Source: Stictocephala bisonia
Lineage: Eukaryota > Arthropoda > Insecta > Hemiptera > Membracidae
Assembly: GCA_035578905.1 (NCBI GenBank)
Contig: JAQJVL010000005.1
Location: 426,347-490,346, forward strand
DNA length: 64,000 nt
Direction of reading: 5' to 3'
Part shown: positions 47,131 to 58,580 of the stretch, one piece after another
How positions within the stretch are numbered: position 1 is the first letter of the stretch
How the letters are laid out: each line of letters opens with the position of its first letter
Translations under genes and position numbers: made by a program
Notes under the pieces: generated by a model
What the model was told of the DNA's origin: nothing
The model's input: the letters and a program-made list of their open reading frames with translations, nothing else
The model's database searches: none

Positions 47131-48051
47131 TTCTTATTATGACAAATATATATATATAAGAAAATAAGTTATATTAATAACAGAAAAGCGTGTGTAGGGC
47201 ATGCTTTATTCTTGCGATAACAATCAAGTATAGAAATTGCTTTATACGAAATCAAAAGGTATGTGTATATAAAATGCCTAGTATTTAAGATTTGAGCAAA
47301 TTACTGTATCAGATAAAAATCATCGTTTGTCTGTTGTAATAAATTCCTAAACAAATTGCTTGTTCACTCAAAATCAGAACGAATATTTTGTTGTTTTTTA
47401 CCTCCATGTTTATTATTATGTACTGCACTAATGTACTGCAGTATATACGATGTTGCATTGTTACTATCAGTTTCAAAATTGCCCTCCTCACGTTTGACGT
47501 TTGAAAATGGCCATCCTTTAAATAGTCAAAAACATAAATTTATAAAGCTAATAAACCTTATGTGTTGCAGTGAGTAACCTATCACCAGCCACCATCTGCC
47601 ATCGTGCCATTTTCAAACTGTGGACTGAAGCAGAATGGATTTGTCTGGCTGTCTAGCTTTTTTACATATTTATAATAGTAAAATGAAATAAAATAAAACT
47701 GAAATATTTTTGCTTTTATGTTAGTTTTGCTAAAATATTTTTAAAAGGTGAAATCAAGAAAAATGCATTCATTTTTTCCTTAATCTATATTATTTCCAAA
47801 TAGCATTGGAAGTTGACTACTTGTAGCAATTCAAAATCATATTTATATTTCAGTTTAGTTCACTGCCATTGACAGTTTTTTTCAATATATCTAACATTTT
47901 ATATATATCGTATGGGTTTTTGTCAGCTACCATTATTATTATTTTTTTTTAATTTAAAATTATGTAACAGCTGAGTTTTCTAGTTGAACAAAAAGTCCAA
48001 AAGTCATTACACTATGGTAAAAATTAAAAATAAATAACAAATGATCTCCTA
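47131..48051. other. AT-rich non-coding stretch
   Basis: No gene recognised. The right end abuts the LINE pseudogene. Confidence 0.5.
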
Positions 48052-50970
48052 TCACAAAGCTAAATCCAGTGCATCAAGCCATTTAAGACCTGCCTCACTG
48101 ATTTTATTTATGCTAGCTCATCCCTCTGTAAAACAGCGCAATGGGCACTCTGTAACTATGTGATCCATTGTTTGGATAGACTCCTCGCAATCACGTGACT
48201 GATCTACTGTCAATCCCCATTTGTTTTCCCGGTAGTTACATCTACCCACTCCAGTTCGGAACCGATTCAATAATGTCCACTCCTTACGAGGGAGGTTCAT
48301 CACACCTACAGGTATTGATGGATCGTTAATAAAGAATTTATTTCGTCCATCAAACGCTATGGCCCAGCTAGTATTGGGCGATAAATTTAATCTGCTCAAC
48401 TGGAAAGCAGTACGTAGAGGTGGGTTTCGAGATTTTAAGCGACCGTTCTGACGTGGGAGATCCTGGGTCATTACCCAGGGGAAGTGTATTAGTGGGGAAG
48501 TGCGGGGCATTCAAGATCTTATTGAATTCTTTACGTAGTGCCTCCTGACTTCTTATTTCTGGAGGAGCATCGGGAGCCAAGGTAGAGGAGTTGTCATGAG
48601 AGTACCACTAATAGCTCTCATGGCTCTATTAAGTTGGACATCAATCGCTTTTATATGTGCGCTACTTAGCCATACGGGAGCACTGTATTCAGCAGCTAAA
48701 TAAACCAGTGACAAAGCAGTAGTACGCAGAACGTATGCTTTGGCTCCCCAAGTTGTTCCAGCAATATGATGTAGTACAGTTGCCCTGGTTTTAATTTTAG
48801 CTGCTGTTTTTTGAATATGGCTTTTAAACGTCAGCGATCGATCTGACGTTACTGCCAGGTACTGTAGATGATCATTGTGGTGTAGTTTTACACCATTTAG
48901 AAAGATGTTTAATTTTCGACTAACCAGTCGATTACTTAGGTGGAAGCAGGCAGGCTACTTCGGTTTTTGATGGGTTAAGATTTAGCTTCCAGGATCTAAA
49001 ATATTCTTTGAGGGCTGCAAGATCGTTTGTGAGTGTTTCTTCAGTAGCTGTGAAGTCCTTATGTTGATAAGCTAAAGCAATATCATCTGCATGTATAAAC
49101 TTTCTTGACTTGGTTATTGGGATGTCAGCAGAATACACGTTAAATAAAATTGGAGCAAGTACGGACCCCTGTGGCAGACCATCCTTCAGCTGGCTATATG
49201 AGCTTTCTTCACGACCTAGCTTTTATTAGCCTGCCACTAAGCATTGACATTAGAAGTCGCAAAAAAAGGACAGGGAAGGAGGCTGTAGAACTTTAATAGC
49301 AAACCTTTGCTCCATACTTTGTCATAAGCCGGAGAGTTTTGTGAGATCAACAAAAGCTGCAGACGTTTTTAGCTTGTTTTCAAACCCATTCTCTTATAAA
49401 TGATGTCAGAGCCAGGATCTAGTTGCAACAACTTCGGCCAGGGTGAAAACCAGCCTGCTCAACTGGAAAATTAGGATCAATAATGGGTGATATTCTGTTG
49501 TATAACAGTCTTTCCAGCAACTTATAACAAACAATAAGAAGATATATATATAGGGCGGTAACTTTCCACTAGTTCAGGGTCTTTGCCAGGCTTCAGAACA
49601 GCTACTACTTTTGAACGCTTAAATGCTTTTGGCAAATTGGCTGTAGCTAGTATCTTATTGTAGACAGTTTGAAACCATTGTTTCACTTTACTACCAACAA
49701 GCATAAGATATTCCGGAAAGATACTGTCAAAACCGGCTGCTTTCCCTGTTGGAAAGCTCTTTCTCCGTGCAATTTCTGGAGACTTACAGGGGTGCTAATT
49801 GGCTCTTTTTAATTTCATTTAGCTTGTAAAGCACATTTTTGTCAAATGGGTGGCGGGCTGACTTTAATAAGCTGACTATCCGTTTAGCTGTATTAGCAGC
49901 CTTCGGGTAGAGCACTTTTCTTTGATTTGGAGGTCTACCAGTAGAGAGTTTCCTTAAAAGTGACCACGCTTTTCTACTGCTGTGGGTAAAGTTTATATCT
50001 TCAACAGTTTTAACCCATTTTCTCTCCTGGCACTGTCTAGAGAGTGCAGCAGATTAGCTGTGTTGAAGTTTTCGGTGGCATTAAACTCTTTGTTAAGGTC
50101 ATCTGATTCCGTACTCCATCCTGGTATATACTTCTTTCTGTATCCTCTCGGTATGCACGCTTTAACAATGGACAAGACTAGACTTGAGAAATGATCATAA
50201 TTTCTTATCGTAGGAGGAATTAACTGATGCCATCATCAAGCCTAGTGGTAAAGGCCTCCCAGTGTGCTTTATTGAAATTCGATCTAGGCCGTGGAAAAGA
50301 TCGAATTATGGGAATTTGGATTCCCAATGAAACCAGTACTGGTCTATGTTGAGAGTGGGGAAAAGCATCAAGAATTTTCCTAATTGGTTTTGGACTTGAT
50401 CGTTCACATGAGCAGAAGCTTAAGTCGGGAAAACATCGACGCCAAAGAGCTGAATAAAAATTGGCTGAATCTTTAGCATCAAAGATCAGGAAAAGGTTGT
50501 TTATTTCAGCCCAATCAGTAAGCTTTCTGCCATTCTCATCGTCGGTGTTATAGCCCCATTGGCTATGGTGACTTTTGAAGTCCCCCACATAGAGGACAGG
50601 TTGTTCAAAACTTGGCAAAATCATATCGTCAAGCCACTGGATGTTGGGAGGCTTATAAACATTTACTATAGTAGTTTCTGGCACTTGGATTGCCAAGACA
50701 AATATGTCACCATCAGAGCTCTTATGGGCAGTTGACACATTGTCCATGTCATTCTTTACGTAAGTTGCAATACCATACACCCTATGCCCAATGGAATCAA
50801 CAAGTCTGTATCCAGAAATATTGCCTCTTGCACTATTGTTATCTTCTATATGTATCTCTTGGAGTGCACTCTCATATATAGATACATGCACTCACAATTC
50901 GCCTTGCTTAAATCCTCAGCGTTAAAATGGACATTTAAAACAGAACCTATTATTTTGAAATTAGTTTTGT
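48052..50970 (-). pseudogene. Decayed LINE ORF2 (endonuclease-RT) of a second family
   Basis: Minus strand, order EN-linker-RT-C-terminus across about 2.9 kb in several frames. EN (50891-50220): ISGYRLVDS, YGIATYVKND, VNVYKPPN, LYVGDFKSHHSQWGY, DLSFCS, FPHSQHRPVLVS. The usual GDFN has Lys in place of Asn, which should damage the active site. Linker (50175-49993): CIPRGYRKKYIPGW, then SSRKAWSLLRKL in another frame. RT (49704-49522): AVLKPGKDPELVESYRPI; then GLPQGSVLAPILFNVYSADI near 49150 and a catalytic box reading HADDIALA in place of YADD. The C-terminal part (48510-48118) has LLNRFRTGVGRCN, KWGL and QTMDHIVTECP. The tail WLDALDLAL ends at a stop at 48052. Frameshifts and stops separate the pieces, so it is dead. 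Confidence 0.92.
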
Positions 50971-51904
50971 CCTCAAAAGGGCCTTTTTTTATTTTGTATG
51001 GTAGCTGCCAAAGCTGGGAGGTCACAAATTTGTGACGGACCAACTACCAGGTTGTTGCTCGTTTAGAACTACTCAGGGGATACGTACAGGTTTAAAGATT
51101 TGCTGTGAACGCGAACAACATCATCCCCCATATCTAACATTAATCTGTTTAGATTGATTTTCAAAATACTATTTATTTTCTTCGTAATTCTGATTTATTC
51201 AAATTAAAACAAATCAGCCATTTATGAAATCAATCGCACAATTATTATGTTCAGAGAGATTGTAGATTTTCAGTTTTATTTTTTTAGATATTATTACGTC
51301 GTTCAACGCATGAAAAACGCTTTGCAAAGTTTGTTTAAAATTATTCGTAACATGTTCTAAAAATTAGTTCAGTAACTAAGACATGATCTGTTGACGGCCT
51401 TTCAATTCAAAATATTGCGTAACGTTCCTCCAAAATCTAGAATGTGAAGGACAGTGGCAGGATCGCGGTCGAGGTCAAGCAGAAATGTGACCACAAGACT
51501 TGTGGACTGGTCTGATCAGAGCGATCACAGACCGTAGGCGGAGGGGAGTGGTGGATCATTGTTATTTACGTTTTAATAATAAGTCTTTATTTTTTTGCTA
51601 GGTCAAATAATGATGCATGGTACTCCTGAGATGGTTTTAGGACTTTATTTTGGTTGTTAAAGTCCATACTAAGATCAACTAACATATGATCTGAGGCTGA
51701 GGATGGTCTCTTCTAAAAGTGTTTTGTCATGCCAACTAAAAGTGACTGCTATAACAGTAAGGTCTTCCGATTAGATTTGTTTGGTCTACAAGTTTAGTCT
51801 ACGGTCTGAAGCTTATGACTTCCGACTATGAAATTCTCGCCATTATGAATGTAGCTAACTATTTACTCGCCTTACATTCTGATAATATAGGCTTATTCTA
51901 AGAA
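50971..51904. other. Non-coding stretch
   Basis: Left end may include the degraded N-terminus of the neighbouring LINE (frame 51043-50846). A GC-richer patch at 51450-51550 has a 24-codon open frame but no clear splice sites. Nothing else recognised. Confidence 0.45.
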
Positions 51905-52345
51905 TTGTTTCTAACAATACGACTTCCATTCGTTCTGAGGAAGATGACTGTGTTTTCTCATGATTTGACCCCCCTCCATTCTGAGGTAGGAGAATGTTGT
52001 TTCCAACGGTATTGACTCCTTGCATTCTGAGTAAAGACTGTTCCAACAGTACATCTTCCTTCCCAACGGTATTGACTCCTTGCATTCTGAGGTAGACTGT
52101 TTTACAACAGTACGTCTTCCTTCATTCTGAGCATGCTGACTGTTGCTTCCCATGGTTTTAACCCCCTCCATTCTGACGTAGAAGAATGTTGTTTCCAACG
52201 GTATTGACTCCTTGCATTCTGAGGTAAAGACTGTTTTACAACGTCTTCCTACATTCTGAGCAAGATGACTGTTGTTTTTCATGGTTTTACCCTCCTCCAT
52301 TCTGAGGTAGAAGAATGTTGTTTCAATAGTATTGACTCCTTCCAT
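51905..52345. repeat. Composite tandem array built on CATTCTGAG modules
   Basis: Modules of about 45-65 bp each contain CATTCTGAG followed by GAAGATGACTGTGTT, AGACTGTTTTACAACAG or TAGAAGAATGTTGTTTCC. They alternate so that a ~180-bp super-unit (GGTATTGACTCCTTGCATTC through TTTTACCCCCTCCATTCTGA) is seen about two and a half times. The minus-strand 144-codon frame is a repeat artefact. Confidence 0.85.
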
Positions 52346-53145
52346 GCTATCATCCTTTTTTTTAATAACTCATATCATTATAATTTGTTGGAGCTGGGGC
52401 CGTTAAATTGCTCTATTACAATATATTGGATAAGGAATTCCTATTTGGAACATATGTTGAACTGAGTGCCAACAGCTAAACTTTCAATTTTGGTCTTTCT
52501 CCAGAAGTTCTTATTATTTGTTGGTTCATAATCTGACTTGCCAGACATATTTGTTTAGATCACTTTAGGTTCATAATTCTGGCTATTTATTTGTAATAGC
52601 GTTACTATTAAATAACATTGTCTACTGAACATTCAACACTATCATTTAATAAATACTATATTTGAATGTCATATTCTGCTCTATTTAACGACCAGCTTAG
52701 TTAGTCATAAATAGTTATACAGTATAAACCGCGCCAAAATAGACAGATGATTGCTGTTGCGTGTGAAGCCCCCCGCAATGTTGTCACAAATATAAATTCA
52801 TTGAAAATATTAATGATTTGTCTAAACATATGAAACATATGTCGCAGTATACAAACACCACCATTTGTTACTATAAAAAAATGTACGTGTTTTGGTTATG
52901 TATATTTAGTGATATAATTACGGGTAAAAACAGCTGTTTAACTTGATAAACATTATTTAATAGTACTTTCTACACAATAAAACATATTTATATAAAAATA
53001 ATGCTATACAAATTACAGAATTAACACATACCATAGTTAAATTTACCACTACGTTTTAGAGGTCTTTAACTAGTATCATACAGTTGTTTTGTGAACAAAA
53101 TGTCAATTAAATTGACAATATTGAACATACGCATACTTGTCACAG
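52346..53145. other. AT-rich non-coding stretch
   Basis: Nothing recognised. Confidence 0.5.
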
Positions 53146-53501
53146 ATGAGGCAAGTACGCGTTCTGAGTTGGGTGGTTCTCATAGACGATATGGCAATAC
53201 CGCCTATACTGTCGTCGGACTATTTTGATGCTGTTTACACTACCAGACCAGTTGGGAGAGAACTTACCTACCTCACTAAACACAATCTCAATACACAAAC
53301 GCTGACATATGACTCTGATGGTTAAAGAATATCTAAAATTAATAATATAAACTCATCGAATAAACAGTAAATACCCTAAAGTAACTTGTTCTTTTGTTTA
53401 TTGTAGCTCCGAGCCAGAATCAACTGAATATATTTTCAGCGATGCTTAGTCTTAAACTTCTCAGAGCGTGTATTGAGAATATGTGTTGTCTCGTATACTA
53501 G
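53146..53501 (+). CDS. Candidate two-exon gene fragment, product unknown
   Basis: Exon A (53146-53320) begins ATG directly after TTGTCACAG and stays open for 58 codons (MRQVRVLSWVVLIDD..., ending TLTYDSD). An 86-nt GT..AG interval (53321-53406) has a T-rich tract before TTGTAG. Splicing there carries the frame into exon B (53407-53501), reading APSQNQLNIFSAML and ending at TAG after CCLVY. Exon A is clearly more GC-rich than its AT-rich flanks. Against this, the donor GATG|GTTAAA is weak, and a second frame of exon A is also open for 28 codons (DEASTRSELGG..., ending TVVGLF). I recognise no family. It could be a terminal exon, a pseudogene or chance. Confidence 0.3.
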
Positions 53502-53734
53502 AGGCTTCAAATGAACAGTATTAGGCCTACTTTTTGTTGATTTTCGTTTTTATTTATTTTAAATTTACACGGTTATACACTGTATAATAACATATTTCAC
53601 AGAATGTATAGGCAGGCCAAAAAATAACTTCTAAAAAAATAAAGCTGTTCATATACAACTGAAGAATTCTTGTGTCGTCATCACCGATAACATAATTTGC
53701 TCAAAACTGTTAGCTCTTTATTGATTCCATCAAG
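53502..53734. other. Spacer
   Basis: AT-rich, nothing recognised. Confidence 0.4.
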
Positions 53735-53980
53735 CGAGAGTTGAGAGTGAAGCTCCACCCACAGCTGGTGTGAGTAGGCGCTAGCCCGATTCACATGCGT
53801 TCACTTTTTGCTGTACTGATGAACTGTTCTTTCTGCCTGATCCTGACTCATTGACTCCCGACTGGGGATGCCAATGAATCAATCGTTGTAAATCAAGGGT
53901 CCACGTGGACACCCCTTTTTATTGGCTGGCAGCCTTGTGACAGCGAGAGTCTAGGCGGGGAGCCTCACTCTCAATTCTCG
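53735..53980. mobile_element. 246-bp MITE with GC-rich termini
   Basis: The left terminus CGAGAGTTGAGAGTGAAGCT + CCACCC (53735-53760) is inverse to GGCGGGGAGCCTCACTCTCA + ATTCTCG (53954-53980) with three or four mismatches. The interior is GC-richer than the flanks and contains the perfect palindrome GTCCACGTGGAC (53899-53910) within a longer imperfect dyad (AAGGG...CCCTT). No coding capacity. No clear target duplication, so the superfamily is unknown. Confidence 0.72.
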
Positions 53981-54593
53981 GCGAACAGCATATAGGTAAT
54001 ATATTTCTGAATTTAACAGACATCAAAAAGAGCTTTTGCTACAACACAGTCAATGTTTGTGTCATTTTGGTGTATAATCCTATTTTGCAACACCACCTGT
54101 AGTTTCTGTAATGAATACCTCTATTAATATAGTACATATATTATAATACTGTACACGTATATTACAGTGAACATCCTGAAATTCCTGACTAAGACCCTAC
54201 AGTGCTCTACTAACTCCAGCTACAAACCTTACAGCTGTACACTGTCATGTTCTAAACTCTCCACAGAATTAAAATAAGTTACTACTGTATAAAATAGCCA
54301 ACATAAGGTTGACGGGTGCCATCCTGGTCTAACTTGCCTCACAGGCTTGTCAGAGCAGATTTACACTCGCTTAATTTGTTTTTTAGGCAGACTATATGAA
54401 AACCAATAAAGTCAAGAATTCAGAGTTAGCTCCGAATGTTTTACAAACTCAATGTTATCTATTAGTTCGAAAAATTTAGGTGATGTATTTAGTTTCGTTT
54501 AGGACCAATTTAATAACAATAATTCAATTTTTAACAATAGTTTGATTGCTTTTTGCCATTAATAGTGCATGGTTTTTTTCGTACTAATTTGCT
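53981..54593. other. AT-rich non-coding stretch
   Basis: Nothing recognised. Confidence 0.5.
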
Positions 54594-54660
54594 GGTGTGG
54601 TGACTCAGTGCCTAAGGTTTCGGACTGTGAAGTGCAAGGTCCAAGATTCGAATTCCTAAC
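54594..54660 (+). mobile_element. tRNA-like SINE head (degenerate)
   Basis: TGTGGTGACTCAGTGCCTAAGG resembles a tRNA 5' half with an A box, and AGATTCGAATTCC about 40 nt later resembles a B box (GGTTCGANTCC) with changes. A tRNA cloverleaf cannot be drawn well. The likeliest reading is the head of a SINE different from the one at 911. It is followed by about 130 bp with no obvious A tail. Confidence 0.5.
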
Positions 54661-54789
54661 TAAGCTAACGGTCGGTACTTCTTTAATAAAGTCCACTCAC
54701 AGGCTTAAAAGGCTATATAAACTGGCGAGTAAAGTTGTTAATAAAAAAAGAATGGAAAATTGTCGTTCCACCAGCGTACAAGATGGCCT

Positions 54790-54872
54790 GCCCCAGTTTG
54801 TTTGCGATAATGTTGTTGAATATTAATAAAAATATAAGAGGGCTCAGAACGGAGCCCTGAGGAAGACCACAA
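54790..54872 (-). pseudogene. LINE RT fragment around motif B
   Basis: On the minus strand 54872-54790 reads CGLPQGSVLSPLIFLLIFNN, then IIANKL. (G)LPQGSVLSP is the strongly conserved RT motif B of LINEs. Stops close the frame just upstream, and the YADD box is not found downstream. A short relic of a third LINE type. Confidence 0.8.
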
Positions 54873-54890
54873 AGGTTTAATTTTCAACTG

Positions 54891-56701
54891 TATATCCACC
54901 GAAAATTGTTTGGGGTATAATTCACAGTACTTGAATTCGGTTGAAATGCTTGACTGTTTCTTTACATCATAAATTAAATTTAATGTAATAATAAATTTCA
55001 ATTTTTTAAAATAACATTTTGTACTTATAGTAATAAGAGCTTCGCCTGAAGCTGCATTACAAGAATAAGTTATTAAATTGAGTTCTACTAACTAGTTGTT
55101 GCTTTCCATAGTTTTGTTAGAAATATCAAGATAAAATGAGGATATTATTATTTATTTTAATAACTGAACCAAGTACAATACAGTGACTATTCTAATAAAT
55201 GTACTAAGCTCTTATAAAAAACAATGCATATGTATAGTTTAAGTTAGATATTAAGATTTCTGATAGGTAAAAGACTACTAGATCCTTGATAAAAACACTT
55301 TTGATGGTCCCTTCCTCAACTGGCATTTTCTAGGTCACTTCCAGTAAGGGTGTTTTCTCTATCCACACCCAGACTCACAACTCAGGGTTGTGACACATTT
55401 AGAACAAGGGTGGGCCCAGGATGGTGGGGGCGGGGAAGGGGTGGGGGCAAATTTTATCAATACTCTAGGGCATAACGAGATTTTCTACTGGTCACTGTTC
55501 GGTTCTTGCACTACCCAATGAGTGTTTAGATTATCTTCAAATGATGTGGATGTCCTAACATGAATTCACGCAACAAACCTGAAAATGAAGTTTATTTCGA
55601 AACCACAGATCTAAGTCCATTACATTATTTAATGAACCATTTTAGTTTGACATTTTAAATTTACTGTTATCATTTTTTAGAACATTCTTATGCATATTTG
55701 TCTATTTTATTTTCTTAAGACCAGCAATCCTAAAAATTTCTTGAAAACAAATTGAAAGATTTAATAATTTAAAGTTAAATTTACGGAGTTAAATACAATA
55801 AAATACAGTATAAAATGGTGTTTGTGATTATTTATTTCGTTTTACCTGAATTATTTAGTTGGCTCAAAGGGCATTTTCTAGAAATAAATATCTTATCATT
55901 GATTATTATTGTAGAAATATAATAATGAACAATTTCTCAAGCAAAAACACATCAGTTATAATCAACAATAATAGTCCTGTTTAAAAAATATTAAACTCTT
56001 AATCGGAGTAAACGTTTGATCATAATTGTGAAATGAGTAGTGTCCTTAGCTTTCCTACAAATTAAATAAGTAGATGGGATAGATAGCTTTTTTTTAAATT
56101 CGAAATAAAATATATTTTGTAAGTAATATAATTGACCATAGAAACAATCTAAACAACTTGTTGTGCCTTTAAACATTCATCTCCTATTGAGTCTAAATTC
56201 TCTGTCCATTGTCTTCTTCAGAGTGCTATAATCACCTCCCTGAGTCTATATTGCACCTAAATAAATATAGTAAATTTTAATGGAGGTATTGTGAATAGTA
56301 TGCCAAAAGTTGTTAGTTTGGATAGTAAAAACTACTCTATTTTAAACAAATTACTGATTTTAATTATTTTCATACCAGATGTAATAAAATGTACCAGCTT
56401 TAAAGCTGCGAGTTTAAAGCTATTATCCGAAAAAGTATGAGAGCAAAATAAATAATTAAAGTAAACAAATTTATGCGATGTATTAACTTTCTCAATTTGC
56501 TTTCGCATAAAGATTCCTTGGTGTGAAATATTAACGAGGTAACGGGGTTCCGAGCTGACTTGGGCCTCTCAGCTTCATTCTGTTGTGCAGATGTTGCTCA
56601 TCGACCAACGTTCCATGACAAAGGACAATGGTATTTTCTCTACATCAAAAACTATGCTCATTTAGTGAAAAAATGTTATTAATTAGCCGTCCATGGTTCA
56701 T
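54891..56701. other. Non-coding stretch
   Basis: No gene. The block 55298-55450 is GC-rich and contains the G-quadruplex motif listed separately. The rest is AT-rich. Confidence 0.5.
55426..55447 (+). other. G-quadruplex motif / GC boxes
   Basis: Four G runs G5-C-G4-AA-G4-T-G5, with loops of one or two bases, form a strong intramolecular G-quadruplex candidate on the plus strand. GGGGCGGGG is also an Sp1-type GC box. Two further G3 runs (GGGTGGG) lie about 17 bp upstream. Confidence 0.7.
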
Positions 56702-56784
56702 CAGCACCAGTGTACGTGGATGGGTGGGTGGGTGGTAGTGACACTGGCAATGGCCCACCCACCCATCCACGTTCACTGGTGCTG
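56702..56784. repeat. Near-perfect hairpin of one minisatellite unit pair, locus C
   Basis: CAGCACCAGTGTACGTGGAT + GGGTGGGTGGG (56702-56732) pairs with its inverse (56754-56784) over 31 bp with a single T/T mismatch. The loop is about 21 nt. Sequence and polarity place it in the CCCACCC/ACGTAC minisatellite family, here reduced to one unit per arm. Confidence 0.9.
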
Positions 56785-57864
56785 TGTTGCTAATACGAAA
56801 CATTATTTCCTGCCATTACGAGTCAAGAAAAGGTTCAGAAGAGAAAAACAACGCCATGCAAGCTGAATAGAAGCAAATTTATCATGTTACCAGGTTTAAT
56901 CTACATGGGCAACATTCCAGTTCTTCAACTAAATCTACTAGACAGCTGTAAATTGTGTCTTATTTTCTGGCAGATTTATACTTCATTGTAATTTTACAAC
57001 AAATGCTCGAATAGAATCAGTATTAAGTTTACATACATTGTTGAATACCTTGATTGAAACTGTGGCATAATTAATCACATTAGCGAATCTAAATATATTA
57101 GTGGAAGTTGAGCATTTTTTTACTTTATTGTTACAGATTTTTCGGGTTATCTACACACATAATACTATAGGCAATGTGGCAACAATAACGTAACAATGAA
57201 AAATAGTTATTTTTAAAATGATTCTCTAATAGAAATGAAATATTTTAACCTTGTAAGACAAGTGAATGCTGAAAATCATACAAAATACTGCATGTAACAA
57301 AACTATAATGTATTTTGTTGCATACAATTTTATAAATTACTTATTTATATTACAGTATACTAAATTACAATACTACATATTAAAGTATTATACTTAAATG
57401 TGTTTAACTTTTAAGTTCCCACTGTTATGAATGAAAAGCATTTAAGATACATATTGAATCTCAAGTACTGTATTTAGAATGATAAAATATGATAAATTAA
57501 ATATTGTGAAACACAAATTGTGTATCTGAAGAGAAAAACACTATACTTTTATTATCACTATTTCATGCTCAATAAAATGGATGGTAAATTAATTTCATTA
57601 TTAATCAAATAAATGGCACGGCATGAATAAAAACATCAATGTTACAAAATAGGAATTACCGAAGTAACATAAATAATGAACCATTATTTTCTTTTGTCCT
57701 TTACTGTCACAGAGAAAATATTTTCAAAGCTTGAAGAATAGAAAGAGAAATATTCAACAATTGAACTATATTATTTACTAAAAGTAAAATGAGGAAGCCT
57801 AATAGAACAAAATAGGACATAAAACTAATGATATAGATAGTTGCTTTTACATTAAATTTACAAT
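56785..57864. other. AT-rich non-coding stretch
   Basis: Nothing recognised. Confidence 0.5.
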
Positions 57865-57950
57865 GCAAGGGAGCGTCACACAACACAATTTTATTACAAT
57901 AATGTACAAATATAATTGATCAGAGGCCTGGTATGTTTACCTCTATTACA
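57865..57950. mobile_element. Fragment of the minisatellite-bearing MITE-like family
   Basis: GAGCGTCACACAACACAA, then TTACAATAATGTACAAATAT, then CAGAGGCCTGGTATGTTTACC echo the head (GAACGTCACACAACAC), unit (ACAAATAT) and core (CAGACCAGAGG.ATTCAC region, in rearranged order) of the elements at 8498 and 11158. The array is lost. Confidence 0.45.
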
Positions 57951-58019
57951 TTTCCGTTTCAATGCAAGTTTGCGAGTTTAAACATGAAAAGAATGTAAAT
58001 TTTATATTAAATTCGTGTT

Positions 58020-58580
58020 CAAACAGTGGTACCCACCCAAACCCATATGCATACAGTGGTATAGACCTACCCTCCCACCTATACACGTACAGTGGTATTG
58101 ACCTACCCACCCACCCATACACGTACAGTGGTATTGACCTACCCACCCATACACGTACAGTGGTATTGACCTACCCACTCACCCATACACGTACAGTGGT
58201 ATTGACCTACCCACCCACCCATACACGTACTGTGGTATTGACCTACCCACCCACCCATACACGTACAGTGGTATTGACCTACCCACCACTTACCTACCCA
58301 CCCACCCATACACGTACAGTGGTATTGACCTACCCACCCATACACGTACAGTGGTATTGACCTACCCACTCACCCATACACGTACAGTGGTATTGACCTA
58401 CCCACCCACCCATACACGTACAGTGGTATTGACCTACCCACCCACCCATACACGTACAGTGGTATTGACCTACCCACCCACTTATATACATACAGTGGTA
58501 TAGACCTACCCACCCATCCATACACGTACAGTGGTATTGACCCACCCACCCATGCACGTACAGTGCTATTGATTGACCCA
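58020..58580. repeat. CCCACCC/ACGTAC minisatellite, long direct array
   Basis: About 15 units of ACCTACCCACCCACCCATAC + ACGTACAGTGGTATTG (36 bp; 32 bp where one CCAC is lost), all in one orientation. This is the most homogeneous member of the dispersed family. Central units are nearly identical. Repetitive frames on both strands (for example minus-strand MGGWVGQYHCTC) are artefacts. Confidence 0.95.

Noticed and set aside
54569..54826. 85-codon plus-strand frame
   Set aside because: It spans the SINE-like tRNA head and is antisense to a recognisable RT motif-B fragment.
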